Shown here: positions 1-9,617 of the stretch, in pieces
Layout of the letters: the number at the start of each line of letters is the position of its first letter
Position numbering within the stretch: position 1 is the first letter of the stretch
Assembly (NCBI GenBank): GCA_902613185.1
Contig: CACMGP010000001.1
Span: forward strand, 124,001-188,000
Direction: 5' to 3'
DNA from: an uncultured Alphaproteobacteria bacterium
Lineage (GTDB): Bacteria; Pseudomonadota; Alphaproteobacteria; HIMB59
Length of the DNA stretch: 64,000 nt
Notes under the pieces: model-generated
What the model saw: only the letters and a program-made list of their open reading frames with translations
What the model was told of the DNA's origin: nothing
Database searches by the model: none
Made by a program: the position numbers and the translations under genes

Positions 1-525
1 TATCATTGTTTAAGTAAAAGAGATCAAGTATTAGTTATTAAAAATGACTTGATCTTAAAAAATATTGATAAAATTATTAATAGTAAAGGTGTTGTAATAT
101 CACCTGGACCGAGTAATCCATTCAATGCAGGAGAATGTCTTGATTTAGTCCATCAAATATACTCATTTATACCAATATTAGGTGTTTGTTTAGGTCATCA
201 AATTTTAGGAGTCTATTTTGGAGCTAAAATAGACACATTAAGTACACCAATGCATGGAAAAGTATCGAATTTAAAAAAAATAAATGAATGTAAAATATAT
301 AAAAATATTGATAAAAAGTTCCGTGCAACTAGGTATCACTCTTTATACCTAAATAAAAATAATTTTCCTCAAAATTTAAAAATAACAAGCATTTCAGAAG
401 ATGATAGAATTATAATGAGTTTTAAGCATGAATTATTTTCGATTTATGGTGTGCAATATCATCCAGAAAGTATCGAAACTCTTGTGGGTTCAAAGATTTT
501 AGAAAATTTTATGGATTGTATATGA
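1..525 (+). CDS. trpG: Anthranilate synthase glutamine amidotransferase subunit (5' end cut off by window)
   Basis: This is the glutaminase subunit that supplies ammonia to TrpE in the first committed step of tryptophan synthesis. The frame is open from base 1, so the gene begins before the window and about 174 residues are visible. The class I amidotransferase triad is present: the nucleophile Cys in GVCLGHQ, and the His and Glu of YHPES near the C-terminus. The oxyanion-side motif SPGPSNP is also present. A TTG at base 49 is internal, because the codons before it continue normal TrpG sequence. The stop TGA overlaps the trpD ATG (ATGA), so the two are translationally coupled. PabA is the alternative role, but linkage to trpD and trpC favours TrpG. 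Confidence 0.93.
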   Translation, partial: YHCLSKRDQVLVIKNDLILKNIDKIINSKGVVISPGPSNPFNAGECLDLVHQIYSFIPILGVCLGHQILGVYFGAKIDTLSTPMHGKVSNLKKINECKIYKNIDKKFRATRYHSLYLNKNNFPQNLKITSISEDDRIIMSFKHELFSIYGVQYHPESIETLVGSKILENFMDCI

Positions 526-1505
526 AATTTAAAATAGATGATTTAATAACTAAGAGAAATGTTGAATATGCTATTAAATATTTATTTGACTCAGATAATA
601 TCTCTCATCAAGCAATTATAATTCATCAACTTAATCAATTAATAAATAATAGCGATATACTTTTATCTCTAAGGAAATTTATTTTTAAAAATTCTAATAA
701 AATAAAGCAATATCCTAATTCTTTGGATACATGCGGGACTGGAGGTGATGGTTTAAAGTCACTAAATATATCAACAACAGTAGCTATATTATTATCATCT
801 GTTGAAATTCCAGTTGCAAAACATGGTAATCGTGCTGCTAGCTCATTAAGTGGCTCCTCTGATATTATTTCTGAATTGAACATATCCAGTGAAAAAGACT
901 CGAAGAAAATAATTAATAAAATAACAAATGATAAATTTGTCTATTTAAATGCACCTTTTTTTTATTCAAATCTTAGTAAAGTTGGAGAAGTAAGAAAAAA
1001 ATTAGGAATAAAAACGATATTTAATTATATGGGCCCTACATTAAATCCATTAGGCGCAAAATATCAAATATTAGGTACAGTGAATAAAAACTCAGCAGAA
1101 ATTATGTTAAAAATACTATCTAAAATTGATAATAAAAATTCTACAATTTTTTTCTCAGATGATGGATTAGACGAAATAAGTATATTTGCTCCAACAAATT
1201 TTTATTTTAAAAGAGGAAAAAATATCACTAAAAGGAAGATATCTCATACAAAATATAAAAAATACCTTTCATCTAAATTAAATTTTAATGATATTAAAGG
1301 AGGTATTCCCTCTTATAATGCAAGCAGGCTGATTGAATTATTTCAGGGAAAAAAAGATAGTTACAGAGATATAACTATTATTAATTCAATTTACGCGATG
1401 CAAACCATAGAACCGACCTATAAATTTGATGAATGCTTTGATATATTAAGTAATTCTCTTGATACGTCTAAGGCTCTAAATCATTTAAACAAAATTAAAA
1501 AGTAA
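522..1505 (+). CDS. trpD: Anthranilate phosphoribosyltransferase
   Basis: The enzyme transfers phosphoribosyl from PRPP to anthranilate, the second step of tryptophan synthesis. The protein has about 327 residues, close to the family length. The phosphate-binding GTGGD motif is near residue 75, and KHGNRAASS with the following SGSSD is the conserved anthranilate/PRPP site. I chose the ATG at 522, which gives the classic ATGA overlap with the trpG stop, over the in-frame TTG at 516. The gene ends in TAATG, sharing one base with trpC. It is the middle gene of a trpGDC operon. No promoter or attenuator is visible inside the cluster. Confidence 0.95.
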   Translation: MKFKIDDLITKRNVEYAIKYLFDSDNISHQAIIIHQLNQLINNSDILLSLRKFIFKNSNKIKQYPNSLDTCGTGGDGLKSLNISTTVAILLSSVEIPVAKHGNRAASSLSGSSDIISELNISSEKDSKKIINKITNDKFVYLNAPFFYSNLSKVGEVRKKLGIKTIFNYMGPTLNPLGAKYQILGTVNKNSAEIMLKILSKIDNKNSTIFFSDDGLDEISIFAPTNFYFKRGKNITKRKISHTKYKKYLSSKLNFNDIKGGIPSYNASRLIELFQGKKDSYRDITIINSIYAMQTIEPTYKFDECFDILSNSLDTSKALNHLNKIKK

Positions 1506-2275
1506 TGAATATTTTAGATAAAATAGTTTTAGAAAAAACTAATCATATAAAATATTTAAAACAAAAAACAAATAATAAAAAGAATTCTAAATATAGTAAG
1601 TCAAAATACTTTCTTAATGCAATAGAAAGTAATCTACGTATTAATAAAAATGCTCTTATCGCTGAATTTAAAAGATATAGCCCTTCTGTAAAAAATTTTA
1701 ATAAAATAAAGTATATTCAGGATATTCTCGAACAATATCATAAATCAAAATGTTGTTGTATATCCATCTTAACTGACAAAAATTTTGGTGGAAGTTTAAA
1801 TGATATAACAATTGCAAAAAAAATTACTGATAAGCCAATTATTAGAAAAGATTTTATAATAAATGAAACACAAGTATTTGAAACTAAAGAGTTTGGTGCA
1901 GATGCTTTATTGTTAATTGCAAAAATTTTATCTAAATCAAATATAAAAAAATTACATAATTTGGCAATTGATATTGGTCTAGATGTATTAATAGAGATTG
2001 AAAATATTACTGAAGCAAGGAAAATTGAGGGTATAGATGCAAAATTGATTGGAATCAATAATAGAAATCTAAAAGAACAAAAGATTGATATAAATAAATC
2101 AATAAAACTATCTAAAATATTAAAAAATAAAATAATAATTAGTGAAAGTGGAGTTACAGTTTCAAATATAAAAAAAATTAAAAAAGAAAGTGGAATATCC
2201 TCTTTTTTAATAGGTGGTAGTATTTTAAAAAATGATAATAAAATTAAATATATTAATAGATTGTATGAGGCTTAA
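1505..2275 (+). CDS. trpC: Indole-3-glycerol phosphate synthase
   Basis: The enzyme closes the indole ring of CdRP to give indole-3-glycerol phosphate. The 256-residue length is normal for a stand-alone TIM-barrel enzyme. Conserved strand-end motifs appear in order: EFKRYSPS (usual form EIKRASPS), LTDKNFGG, RKDFI, GADALLLIA, GINNRNL and ISESGV. These supply the catalytic Lys and Glu residues. The gene starts on the TAATG junction with trpD and ends on another TAATG with moaC, so the operon runs on without a gap. It is not fused to TrpF, as usual in alphaproteobacteria. Confidence 0.95.
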   Translation: MNILDKIVLEKTNHIKYLKQKTNNKKNSKYSKSKYFLNAIESNLRINKNALIAEFKRYSPSVKNFNKIKYIQDILEQYHKSKCCCISILTDKNFGGSLNDITIAKKITDKPIIRKDFIINETQVFETKEFGADALLLIAKILSKSNIKKLHNLAIDIGLDVLIEIENITEARKIEGIDAKLIGINNRNLKEQKIDINKSIKLSKILKNKIIISESGVTVSNIKKIKKESGISSFLIGGSILKNDNKIKYINRLYEA

Positions 2276-2739
2276 TGAGTTTATCACACTTCAATAAAAA
2301 AAATAAAAATATTGAAATGGTTGATATATCAAAAAAAAATAAAACAAAAAGATTTGCTGAGGCTAGATCTTTAATTGAAATTGATAAAAAACTCTATTCA
2401 GTAATCAAAGGTGATAAAGAACTAAAAAATAATTTATTTATCACAGCCAAAATTGCAGGTATATATGCTGCCAAAAATACCTCACACCAGATACCTTTAA
2501 CACACAATATACCAATAGATTATGTTTCTTTGTCCCTTAATTTAAGAGATGAGGAATATATAGAAATAAAAAGTGTTGTTAAATCAAACTACTCAACAGG
2601 ATTAGAGATAGAAGCCTTAAATTCTGTTTCGTGTGCCTCTATTACAACTTTTGATATGCTTAAGTCTTTTAAAAAAAAGATAATTATTAAGAAAATTGAA
2701 ATAATAAAAAAAAGAGGAGGTAAAAACAATATTGGATGA
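2275..2739 (+). CDS. moaC: Cyclic pyranopterin monophosphate synthase
   Basis: MoaC converts the MoaA product to cyclic pyranopterin monophosphate in molybdenum-cofactor synthesis. The 154 residues match the family. The N-terminus (SHFNKKNKNIEMVDIS), AKIAGIYAAKNTS, TGLEIEALNSVS and the catalytic Asp and Lys of FDMLK are all recognisable, as is the C-terminal KRGGKNN. The usual PLCHPL loop reads PLTHNI: the His is kept, while the Cys and Pro are replaced. It lies between trpC and moeA, the usual alphaproteobacterial arrangement. Other moa genes are not in the window. Confidence 0.92.
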   Translation: MSLSHFNKKNKNIEMVDISKKNKTKRFAEARSLIEIDKKLYSVIKGDKELKNNLFITAKIAGIYAAKNTSHQIPLTHNIPIDYVSLSLNLRDEEYIEIKSVVKSNYSTGLEIEALNSVSCASITTFDMLKSFKKKIIIKKIEIIKKRGGKNNIG

Positions 2740-3850
2740 TATTTTTAAGACAATTAAATTAATTTCAAGTTATCTTCCAAAAAATAAATTTTCATCAATT
2801 TTAAGTCAAAATCTAAATTATAATCATTTAATTAAATCTAATATAGTAATTAAGAAAAATATACCTCCTCAAAATCAATCATCAATGGATGGTATAGCAA
2901 TTACAAATGTTGGAAAGAAATTTAAAATTATTGGAAAATCGAAATTAAATATTTTTAATAAAATAAAGGTAAATTTAAATGAGTGTTTAATTGTAAAAAC
3001 TGGGTCACTAATACCTGATAATATAAAATATATAGTTCCCCAAGAACAAATTTTTATAAATAAAGGAAATGCTTATGTAATTAATTTTAATAAAAATAAT
3101 AAATTCATAAGAAAAAAGGGACATATCTTCAAAAAAGGTAGTAAAATAGACTTTCAAAATAAATATCTATCTTTTTATGAATTAAGCAGTATAAAAAGTC
3201 TCAAAGATATAAAAGTCAAAATACTACAACCATTAAAGTTTAAAATTGTTTCGACAGGTAGCGAATTTACCAAAAGTCATTTTATTCTCCCCACAAATGG
3301 TTATTATTTAAATAATTTTATAAAAAAGAATAATCATATTGTTGAAAAAAGTGTTCATATAAAAGATGATCAAAAATTATTACTAAAAGAAATAAACAAT
3401 TCAAAATCAGATATTACAGTTATTATTGGAGGCACAGGTAAAAGTAAAGATGATATCAATTTTGAAAATTTTAATTTGATTATTGATGGTCTTGATTTAA
3501 AACCAGGTAGACCTTTTAAATTATTTATAAAAAAAAATAAAATTTATATGTTTTTTCCTGGAAACCCATGCTCCTCCTTTGTATTGACCAATATAATTAT
3601 TAAATCATTAATCGAGATTTATAATAATAAAAAATCGCAGGTTAAATATGAATTAATTGATATCAATAAAGTAAAATTTAATTTTAAAATTTTGAAAAGA
3701 AAATCTTTTTTATTTGGTTTAAGAGATCGGAAAAGTATTAAAGTATTTAATAATCAAGAAAGTTCTAATTTAAAAAATATATTATATGCAAACTGTCTGA
3801 TTTATTATGATAGAACTAATAAACTAAGGTTATATCAAATAAATGACTAA
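2732..3850 (+). CDS. moeA: Molybdopterin molybdotransferase
   Basis: MoeA inserts molybdate into adenylylated molybdopterin. The 372-residue protein is slightly short for the family (about 400) and strongly diverged. It keeps the main landmarks: PPQNQSSMDG near residue 45, VSTGSE, GGTGKSKDD, LKPGRPFK and PGNPCSS. The start is taken as TTG at 2732, preceded by a strong AGGAGG at 2715-2720 and overlapping the end of moaC by 8 bases. No ATG fits as well. The gene overlaps lexA by 8 bases. Retention of moaC and moeA implies that at least one molybdoenzyme is encoded elsewhere. Confidence 0.9.
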   Translation: MDDIFKTIKLISSYLPKNKFSSILSQNLNYNHLIKSNIVIKKNIPPQNQSSMDGIAITNVGKKFKIIGKSKLNIFNKIKVNLNECLIVKTGSLIPDNIKYIVPQEQIFINKGNAYVINFNKNNKFIRKKGHIFKKGSKIDFQNKYLSFYELSSIKSLKDIKVKILQPLKFKIVSTGSEFTKSHFILPTNGYYLNNFIKKNNHIVEKSVHIKDDQKLLLKEINNSKSDITVIIGGTGKSKDDINFENFNLIIDGLDLKPGRPFKLFIKKNKIYMFFPGNPCSSFVLTNIIIKSLIEIYNNKKSQVKYELIDINKVKFNFKILKRKSFLFGLRDRKSIKVFNNQESSNLKNILYANCLIYYDRTNKLRLYQIND

Positions 3851-4421
3851 AAACGCCAAAAAGCTTTTAGATTTTTTGAGAAAATATATTGAGAAAAATA
3901 AAATATCTCCTAATTATGAGGAAATGAAGGAACACATGGGTTTAAAATCTAAATCCTCCATATTTCAATATTTAGAATATTTAGAAGAACAGGGTCACAT
4001 AAAAAAAGACAAATTAAAATCTAGGTCTATTGAATTAAATAATTTAATTCCTTTTTATAATGCGATATCTGCGGGTAAACCTATAGATAGTTTGGGTCAA
4101 CAAATAGAATATATTGATGTAAATAGTTTTATAAAATCAAATAAAAGGAACTGTGTCGCTTGTAAAGTAAGTGGTAATTCAATGGAGTCATATGGTATTT
4201 TTGAAGATGATATAATTATATTAGAAAAAGTTACAAATTATAATTCAAATGATATTTATGCTATTCAGATAGATGATAGTGAAATAACTCTAAAAAAAAT
4301 TAAATTAATCAAAGATGAAATTGAAATATTTGGTGATCGCAATAATTTTTCATCAATCAAGTATAAAAAAGATAGGATCAAAATTTTGGGTAAGATGATT
4401 AATTTAGTCAGAAAATATTAA
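3843..4421 (+). CDS. lexA: LexA repressor (SOS regulator)
   Basis: LexA represses DNA-damage genes and cleaves itself when RecA is activated. The 192-residue protein has an N-terminal winged helix and a C-terminal S24 peptidase fold. The cleavage site is Ala77-Gly78 (SAGKP), the nucleophile is Ser113 (GNSMES) and the general base is Lys151 (ITLKK), so autoproteolysis should work. The putative recognition helix reads SKSSIFQYLEYLEE. From memory, alphaproteobacterial LexA usually has SKSGIHRLI here, so DNA-contact residues differ. The gene lies inside the operon with no space for its own promoter, so autoregulation at the usual site is not evident. The comEC gene that often follows is absent. 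Confidence 0.93.
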   Translation: MTKNAKKLLDFLRKYIEKNKISPNYEEMKEHMGLKSKSSIFQYLEYLEEQGHIKKDKLKSRSIELNNLIPFYNAISAGKPIDSLGQQIEYIDVNSFIKSNKRNCVACKVSGNSMESYGIFEDDIIILEKVTNYNSNDIYAIQIDDSEITLKKIKLIKDEIEIFGDRNNFSSIKYKKDRIKILGKMINLVRKY

Positions 4422-5656
4422 TGATAATCACTAGATTTGCCCCCTCTCCTACAGGAAATTTTCATATGGGAAGTTTAAGGACTGCTATTTACAACTTTTT
4501 ATTTGCAAGAAAAAATAAAGGAAAATTTCTTTTAAGAATAGAAGACACAGATAAGGAAAGATCAAAAAAAATATATGAAGAAGAAATATTAAAAATATTT
4601 AATATATTTAAACTTCAATATGACAATCTTAGTTATCAATCTAAAAATTTAAGTATTCATCAAGAATGTTTAGAAAAACTGATGTCAAATGATATGGCGT
4701 ATTGTTCAAAGGATGGTCCTTATAAGTTCAGAGTGAATAGAGATAATGAATTTTTTGAGTATGATGATTTAATTCTAGGAAAAATTAAAGTACCATCTAA
4801 TACTATAGAAGATTTTTCAATTGCAAGATCTGACAAAAGCCCTACTTTTATATTATCAAACTTAGTTGACGATAATTTAGAGAATGTGACTAATGTCATT
4901 CGTGGAAACGATCATACCACTAATTCAATTAAACAAATTATGATATCCGATGCTTTAAATTTTAAAGATATAAAATATGCACATATACCCCTAATACATG
5001 ACATCAATGGCAAAAAATTATCAAAAAGAAATAATATAACTAACGTAAACGATTATTTGAGTGAAGGTTACCTCTCAGATTCAATATTTAATTTTATCAT
5101 TAAATTAGGTAATAATTTCAATGATATTGAATATTTAGATATTGAAGATGCAATTGTAAATTTCAATTTATCAAAAACAGTCTTATCACCAGCTAAATTT
5201 GATATTGAAAAGTTAGATTTCATTAATCGTCATTATTTAACTAAATTAACTTTTATAGAATTTAAAAATTTTTTAGAAAAGGACATAGAAAAACAAGTAT
5301 CAAATTTTCAGTTAGAACTTGTTTTCCAGGACATATTAGAAAGATGTAACAAATATACAGATATCAATATAGAGGTATCAAAACTTTTAAACTTTTTTGA
5401 AAAAAATATTGTCCTTGAAATTGATGAAAATGAAAAAGATTTAATTAAAAACATTTATTCAATTATTAAAAATTTGCATGATAAAGATAATGCTGTATCA
5501 ATACTTGAAAAAAATGACTTAACTTTGAAGAAAATAGGTAAGATAATCAGAAAAATTATAGTAAATTTTGAGTCCAAAATACCAATTGAGAAGATTATTT
5601 TATTCTTTGGTATTGAAAAAGTGAAAGAAAAGTTATTATTATACTTAGATGATTGA
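4421..5656 (+). CDS. gltX: Glutamyl-tRNA synthetase
   Basis: A class I aminoacyl-tRNA synthetase that charges tRNA-Glu, and possibly tRNA-Gln ahead of GatCAB amidation. The HIGH motif appears as FHMG in [15 protein letters not shown] near residue 12. The KMSKS motif appears as KKLSKRN near residue 200. At 411 residues it is shorter than most bacterial GluRS (about 470), mainly through a compact C-terminal anticodon-binding part. The full-length fold rules out the tRNA-modifying glutamyl-Q enzyme. It starts on TAATG with lexA and overlaps gltA by 8 bases. Many alphaproteobacteria carry two GluRS genes, and a second copy cannot be judged here. Confidence 0.93.
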   Translation: MIITRFAPSPTGNFHMGSLRTAIYNFLFARKNKGKFLLRIEDTDKERSKKIYEEEILKIFNIFKLQYDNLSYQSKNLSIHQECLEKLMSNDMAYCSKDGPYKFRVNRDNEFFEYDDLILGKIKVPSNTIEDFSIARSDKSPTFILSNLVDDNLENVTNVIRGNDHTTNSIKQIMISDALNFKDIKYAHIPLIHDINGKKLSKRNNITNVNDYLSEGYLSDSIFNFIIKLGNNFNDIEYLDIEDAIVNFNLSKTVLSPAKFDIEKLDFINRHYLTKLTFIEFKNFLEKDIEKQVSNFQLELVFQDILERCNKYTDINIEVSKLLNFFEKNIVLEIDENEKDLIKNIYSIIKNLHDKDNAVSILEKNDLTLKKIGKIIRKIIVNFESKIPIEKIILFFGIEKVKEKLLLYLDD

Positions 5657-7004
5657 TGAAAAACGATTTAAATTAGTCGACACTAAAACCGGTGAAGAGT
5701 ATGAATTCGATGGGATCAAAGGATCTATTGGGCCTGATGTAATCAACATATCAACACTTTATAAGAAGACAGGTTTATTTACTTATGACCCAGGTTTTAC
5801 ATCAACCGCAGCTTGTAACTCTAAAATAACATATATTGATGGAGAAAAGGGTATTCTTCAATATAGAGGTTATCCTATTGAGGAACTTGCAAATAATAGC
5901 TCTCATCTAGAAGTTTGTTATTTACTTATGCATGGTGAGTTACCATCAGAGAGTGATAAAAATGAATTTGAAGAAATAATTAAAAACCACACATTACTAA
6001 ATGAACAAATTATTCAATTTTATAGAGGTTTTAGAAGGGATGCACATCCAATGGCCATGATGATTGGAATTGTTGGAGCTTTATCATCATTCTATCATGA
6101 TTCTTTAAATATTGAAGATCCTGAGCATAGAATGATTGCATCACATAGAATTTTGGCAAAGATGCCAACCATAGCTGCAATGGCTTATAAATACTCTGTA
6201 GGTCAACCTTTTGTTTATCCTGTTAATAAACTTAATTACGCAGATAATTTTTTACATATGTGTTTTGCAACACCAACAAAGGAATATGAAATAAATCCAC
6301 TCTTTTCAAAAATAATGGATCAAATTTTTATTCTTCATGCTGATCATGAACAAAATGCTTCAACATCAACTGTAAGAACAGCTGGTTCATCTCTAGCAAA
6401 CCCATATGCTTGTTTATCGGCTGGCATCTCATCACTTTGGGGGAAATCTCACGGTGGTGCAAATGAAGCTGTGATAGATATGATTGATGAAATAGTTTTA
6501 AATGATTTAAAACCTAAAGATTTTATAGAGGAAGTAAAAAATAAAAAAAATAAAATAAGATTGATGGGTTTTGGACATAGAGTGTATAAAAGTTATGACC
6601 CTAGAGCTAAAGTTTTAAAGAAAAGCACAGAAGATTTATTTAAAGATTTAAAAATTAAATCAAAAGAACTCGAAATAGCTAAAGAAATTGAAGAATTAGC
6701 TTTAAACGACACTTATTTTAAAGAAAAAAATCTATATCCAAATGTTGATTTTTATTCTGGTATTCTTTTAAAAGCACTGAATATACCTACTACAATGTTT
6801 ACACCAATTTTTGCAGTTGGAAGAACAGTAGGCTGGCTGTCACAATGGAAAGAAATGATAGAAGATAAAGAATTTAAAATAACTAGACCCAGACAATTAT
6901 TTACAGGAGATAAAGATAAGTCCTATAAAAAAGTCCCTGATAGAGAGAAAAAATCAATATTTAATTTACTGTGGCTTAAGAAAACTTTTCTAAATAATCA
7001 GTAA
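5649..7004 (+). CDS. gltA: Citrate synthase
   Basis: Condenses acetyl-CoA with oxaloacetate at the entry of the TCA cycle. The 451 residues fit the hexameric type of Gram-negative bacteria. The two catalytic histidines are in SHGGANEA and GFGHRVYK, and the catalytic Asp is in NVDFYSG. The N-terminal domain ([26 protein letters not shown]) is complete. It is the last gene of the plus-strand operon that starts before base 1. Its 3' end overlaps the convergent lpxB by 29 bases, leaving no room for a terminator between them. Confidence 0.97.
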   Translation: MIDEKRFKLVDTKTGEEYEFDGIKGSIGPDVINISTLYKKTGLFTYDPGFTSTAACNSKITYIDGEKGILQYRGYPIEELANNSSHLEVCYLLMHGELPSESDKNEFEEIIKNHTLLNEQIIQFYRGFRRDAHPMAMMIGIVGALSSFYHDSLNIEDPEHRMIASHRILAKMPTIAAMAYKYSVGQPFVYPVNKLNYADNFLHMCFATPTKEYEINPLFSKIMDQIFILHADHEQNASTSTVRTAGSSLANPYACLSAGISSLWGKSHGGANEAVIDMIDEIVLNDLKPKDFIEEVKNKKNKIRLMGFGHRVYKSYDPRAKVLKKSTEDLFKDLKIKSKELEIAKEIEELALNDTYFKEKNLYPNVDFYSGILLKALNIPTTMFTPIFAVGRTVGWLSQWKEMIEDKEFKITRPRQLFTGDKDKSYKKVPDREKKSIFNLLWLKKTFLNNQ

Positions 7005-8061
7005 TTATACTTGAATGAAAGTTTTTAAAATTGCTACTTTTAATCCCATCAAACATATTTTTTCTATAATTATAAAGTTTATCTTTATTTAATTTTAAAT
7101 TGTTAAAAAAATTCGACAAATTATTGACTGTAAAATCATTTTGTATGAACTCTTTTACAATTTCTTTTTTGTTGAAAATATTCACTAATGATAAATACTC
7201 AGATCTTACAAACAATTTAAAGATAAAATAATTTATAATATTTGCTTTATAAAATATTATGTGTGGTATATTTGAAAAACATAGTTCTAAATGAACAGTC
7301 CCAGAACAAGCAAAAGCAAAATCTAGTTTAGATATTTTTTTATAATAAGAATTATCATTCAAATGTATTTGTATATTAGAGTTGTCTTTAAAGTTTTTTT
7401 TTATAAATTCATGATATTCATTTGTAACAAAAAAATTAAAAACAAGATCTTTATAATTATTAAGATTTAAAAGTAATTTCTTAATTATAGGAATATTTTT
7501 ATGTATTTCTTGTTGTCTACTTCCTAAAAATATACCAATATTATTGATATCAATGTAATCATTAGAATAGTAAGTTTTGTTCTTTAAGGGATGACCAATA
7601 TACTCATAGATTTCTGAGTTGTAATATTTTTTTTCAATACTAAATATTGAAAAAATCTTATCAAAATTTCTATTAATAAATTTTGCTTTACTTGACTTCC
7701 AGATAAAAACTGATGGACCTACAATTTGACAATATTTTATTTTATTTGATTTGAATTTTTGAATGTAAAATTTTGAAAAATCAAATGAATCTACAAAAAA
7801 AATATGAGTAAATAAATGTATATCAACAATTTCTTTGATTTTAATTCTGAGGTTGAAAAGATATTTTAAATTACAAACTATATCTACAAATCCCATAATT
7901 GGGGTAATCTTTATATTAGTTAAATCATTAGAGCCTAAGTAGCTATTATCCATACCAAAAGTGAATATTTGATTTTTATTATTTTTAAAAAAATTATCAT
8001 CAAGTATTGATTTAACAATTTGTCTTCCAGATTGTTCTAGAGTTATAAATAAAATCTTCAT
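6976..8061 (-). CDS. lpxB: Lipid-A-disaccharide synthase
   Basis: Glycosyltransferase (GT19) that joins lipid X to UDP-2,3-diacylglucosamine to form the lipid A disaccharide at the inner membrane. The protein is highly diverged but keeps family landmarks in order: [35 protein letters not shown] (nucleotide-sugar loop) and SGTVHLEL. At 361 residues it is close to the usual 380. It is the last gene of the rpsB-to-lpxB run, two bases after lpxI. Its C-terminal codons overlap the 3' end of gltA on the other strand. Confidence 0.9.
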   Translation of the reverse strand: MKILFITLEQSGRQIVKSILDDNFFKNNKNQIFTFGMDNSYLGSNDLTNIKITPIMGFVDIVCNLKYLFNLRIKIKEIVDIHLFTHIFFVDSFDFSKFYIQKFKSNKIKYCQIVGPSVFIWKSSKAKFINRNFDKIFSIFSIEKKYYNSEIYEYIGHPLKNKTYYSNDYIDINNIGIFLGSRQQEIHKNIPIIKKLLLNLNNYKDLVFNFFVTNEYHEFIKKNFKDNSNIQIHLNDNSYYKKISKLDFAFACSGTVHLELCFSNIPHIIFYKANIINYFIFKLFVRSEYLSLVNIFNKKEIVKEFIQNDFTVNNLSNFFNNLKLNKDKLYNYRKNMFDGIKSSNFKNFHSSIITDYLEKFS

Positions 8062-8062
8062 C

Positions 8063-8887
8063 TTATAATATAGTTAGAGAAATATTATTAGTTCGAATTT
8101 TTTTTAAAAAATTATCTTTTTCTGAGACTAAAATATTATTATTAAATAAACAGATTACACGAAATTTATATTTTATAAGTAAATTAAGTGTTTCCATACC
8201 TATTATGGGAAAATCAATTTCATCTATTTGATTTGATTTTTTAGATTTCACAAAAATTAAGTTATTAAATTTAGGATTAATTTTACCTATTTTGTTAATC
8301 ATATCGTTTGTACCGAATATATCTTCCATAGCTATAACTCTATCGCCATTTAAAATAAAGGATTGTGCTATATTCATTGAGAAAATTTTTTTTATAAAGC
8401 CTTTTTTAATTTTTAATTTACTAATAATTTTTTTATTTTCATTGTGCAAGAACTCATCTTGATAAGAAACTAGCATTTTATTTAATACTTTTTTTTGAGA
8501 TAGAATTGTTAGTTTATTAATAGATATAAATCTTTTTAAGATTTTAGATTGATCGTTAATATTTTTTAGGAATATATCCTTTGATATTAAAATCTTAGAT
8601 TTTATTGATAAGTTAATCTTATCGATGGAAGGAAGTTCAACATAACCAATAATCAATATTTTTTTTAAATTTTTAGACCTGATAAATGTTGTAATTTTTT
8701 CTATATCTTTAATATTGAAAGACTTACACTTATCTTTAAATTTTTTTTTTATAAAATTATTTTCATTAATTAAAACAATTTGATTTAATAAGTTTTTATT
8801 ATTTAAATAATTTGCAACCTCATAAACAAATAAACCTGATCCAGCTATAAGGCAGATATCATTTTTGGATGTGGCCAAGTTTTTCAT
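8063..8887 (-). CDS. lpxI: UDP-2,3-diacylglucosamine diphosphatase, LpxI type
   Basis: LpxI hydrolyses UDP-2,3-diacylglucosamine to lipid X, replacing LpxH in alphaproteobacteria. The protein has 274 residues. It begins with a nucleotide-binding-like segment (CLIAGSGLFVYEVANYL) and carries the C-terminal LpxI features MEDIFGTNDMI and KSNQIDEIDFPIIG. Its place between lpxA and lpxB is the standard alphaproteobacterial one and strongly supports the call. The ATG start overlaps the end of lpxA by 29 bases. Sequence similarity alone is modest, because the protein is Lys/Asn/Ile-rich. Confidence 0.88.
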   Translation of the reverse strand: MKNLATSKNDICLIAGSGLFVYEVANYLNNKNLLNQIVLINENNFIKKKFKDKCKSFNIKDIEKITTFIRSKNLKKILIIGYVELPSIDKINLSIKSKILISKDIFLKNINDQSKILKRFISINKLTILSQKKVLNKMLVSYQDEFLHNENKKIISKLKIKKGFIKKIFSMNIAQSFILNGDRVIAMEDIFGTNDMINKIGKINPKFNNLIFVKSKKSNQIDEIDFPIIGMETLNLLIKYKFRVICLFNNNILVSEKDNFLKKIRTNNISLTIL

Positions 8888-9617
8888 TCAAAATTGATTT
8901 ATACTCATGAAATATACCCTCTACTTTATCATTAGTTGAAAGGTTTATTTTTTTATTAATAAAACTCTCATGAATTGAAGTGATTTTATTTATTTCATTT
9001 TTATTGAAATTATTTCTTCTTATTCCAACTAAATTTAAACCTCTTAATTTTGCTCTATTTCCAATAGCCAAACTAAATGGTAATACATTTTTATCTATTC
9101 CGCTCATACCACCTATCATTGAATAAGAGCCTATTGTTACAAATTGTATAACCGCAGATAATCCGCCTATAACGACATTATCTAATATATTTACATGTCC
9201 ACCAAGTGTGACTTGATTTACGAATATGTTATTGTTATTAATTTTACAATCGTGAGCAATGTGCACACCTGTCATAAAAAGATTATTATCTTTTATACTA
9301 GTAATCATTCCTCCATCTCTAGTTCCTTTGCTAATTGTGACATTTTCTCTAAATGTGTTTGAATTTCCAATTTCTAAAAAACTATCCTCACCAGAGTATT
9401 TCAAATCTTGTGGGTCACATCCTATATTTGAGAAAGGATAGAAAATATTATTTTTACCAATAGTGGTGTTACCAGTTATAGATACATGAGATTTTAATTC
9501 TGTACCATCACCAATAGAAATATTTCCTTCTATATTACAGAATGGACCAACTTTTACTTTTTCACCTATTAGAACTGAATCACTAATTGTGCTACTTGGA
9601 TGTATCAGGGACGTCAT
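8859..9617 (-). CDS. lpxA: UDP-N-acetylglucosamine acyltransferase
   Basis: Adds the first 3-hydroxyacyl chain to UDP-GlcNAc, the first step of lipid A synthesis. The 252-residue protein is a left-handed beta helix built from hexapeptide repeats (for example VKVGPF, ISIGDG, TTIGKN). The catalytic base is His122 in VHIAHDC. The C-terminal helical part, from about residue 195, is present. It starts inside the end of fabZ (26-base overlap) and is followed by lpxI. Confidence 0.95.
   Translation of the reverse strand: MTSLIHPSSTISDSVLIGEKVKVGPFCNIEGNISIGDGTELKSHVSITGNTTIGKNNIFYPFSNIGCDPQDLKYSGEDSFLEIGNSNTFRENVTISKGTRDGGMITSIKDNNLFMTGVHIAHDCKINNNNIFVNQVTLGGHVNILDNVVIGGLSAVIQFVTIGSYSMIGGMSGIDKNVLPFSLAIGNRAKLRGLNLVGIRRNNFNKNEINKITSIHESFINKKINLSTNDKVEGIFHEYKSILNEKLGHIQK

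Noticed and set aside
49-525. TrpG starting at TTG 49
   Set aside because: The frame continues in TrpG-like sequence back to base 1, so the gene is cut by the window edge rather than starting here.
1738-2058. 106-codon minus-strand open frame opposite trpC
   Set aside because: Antisense to a well-supported TrpC; no supporting signal.
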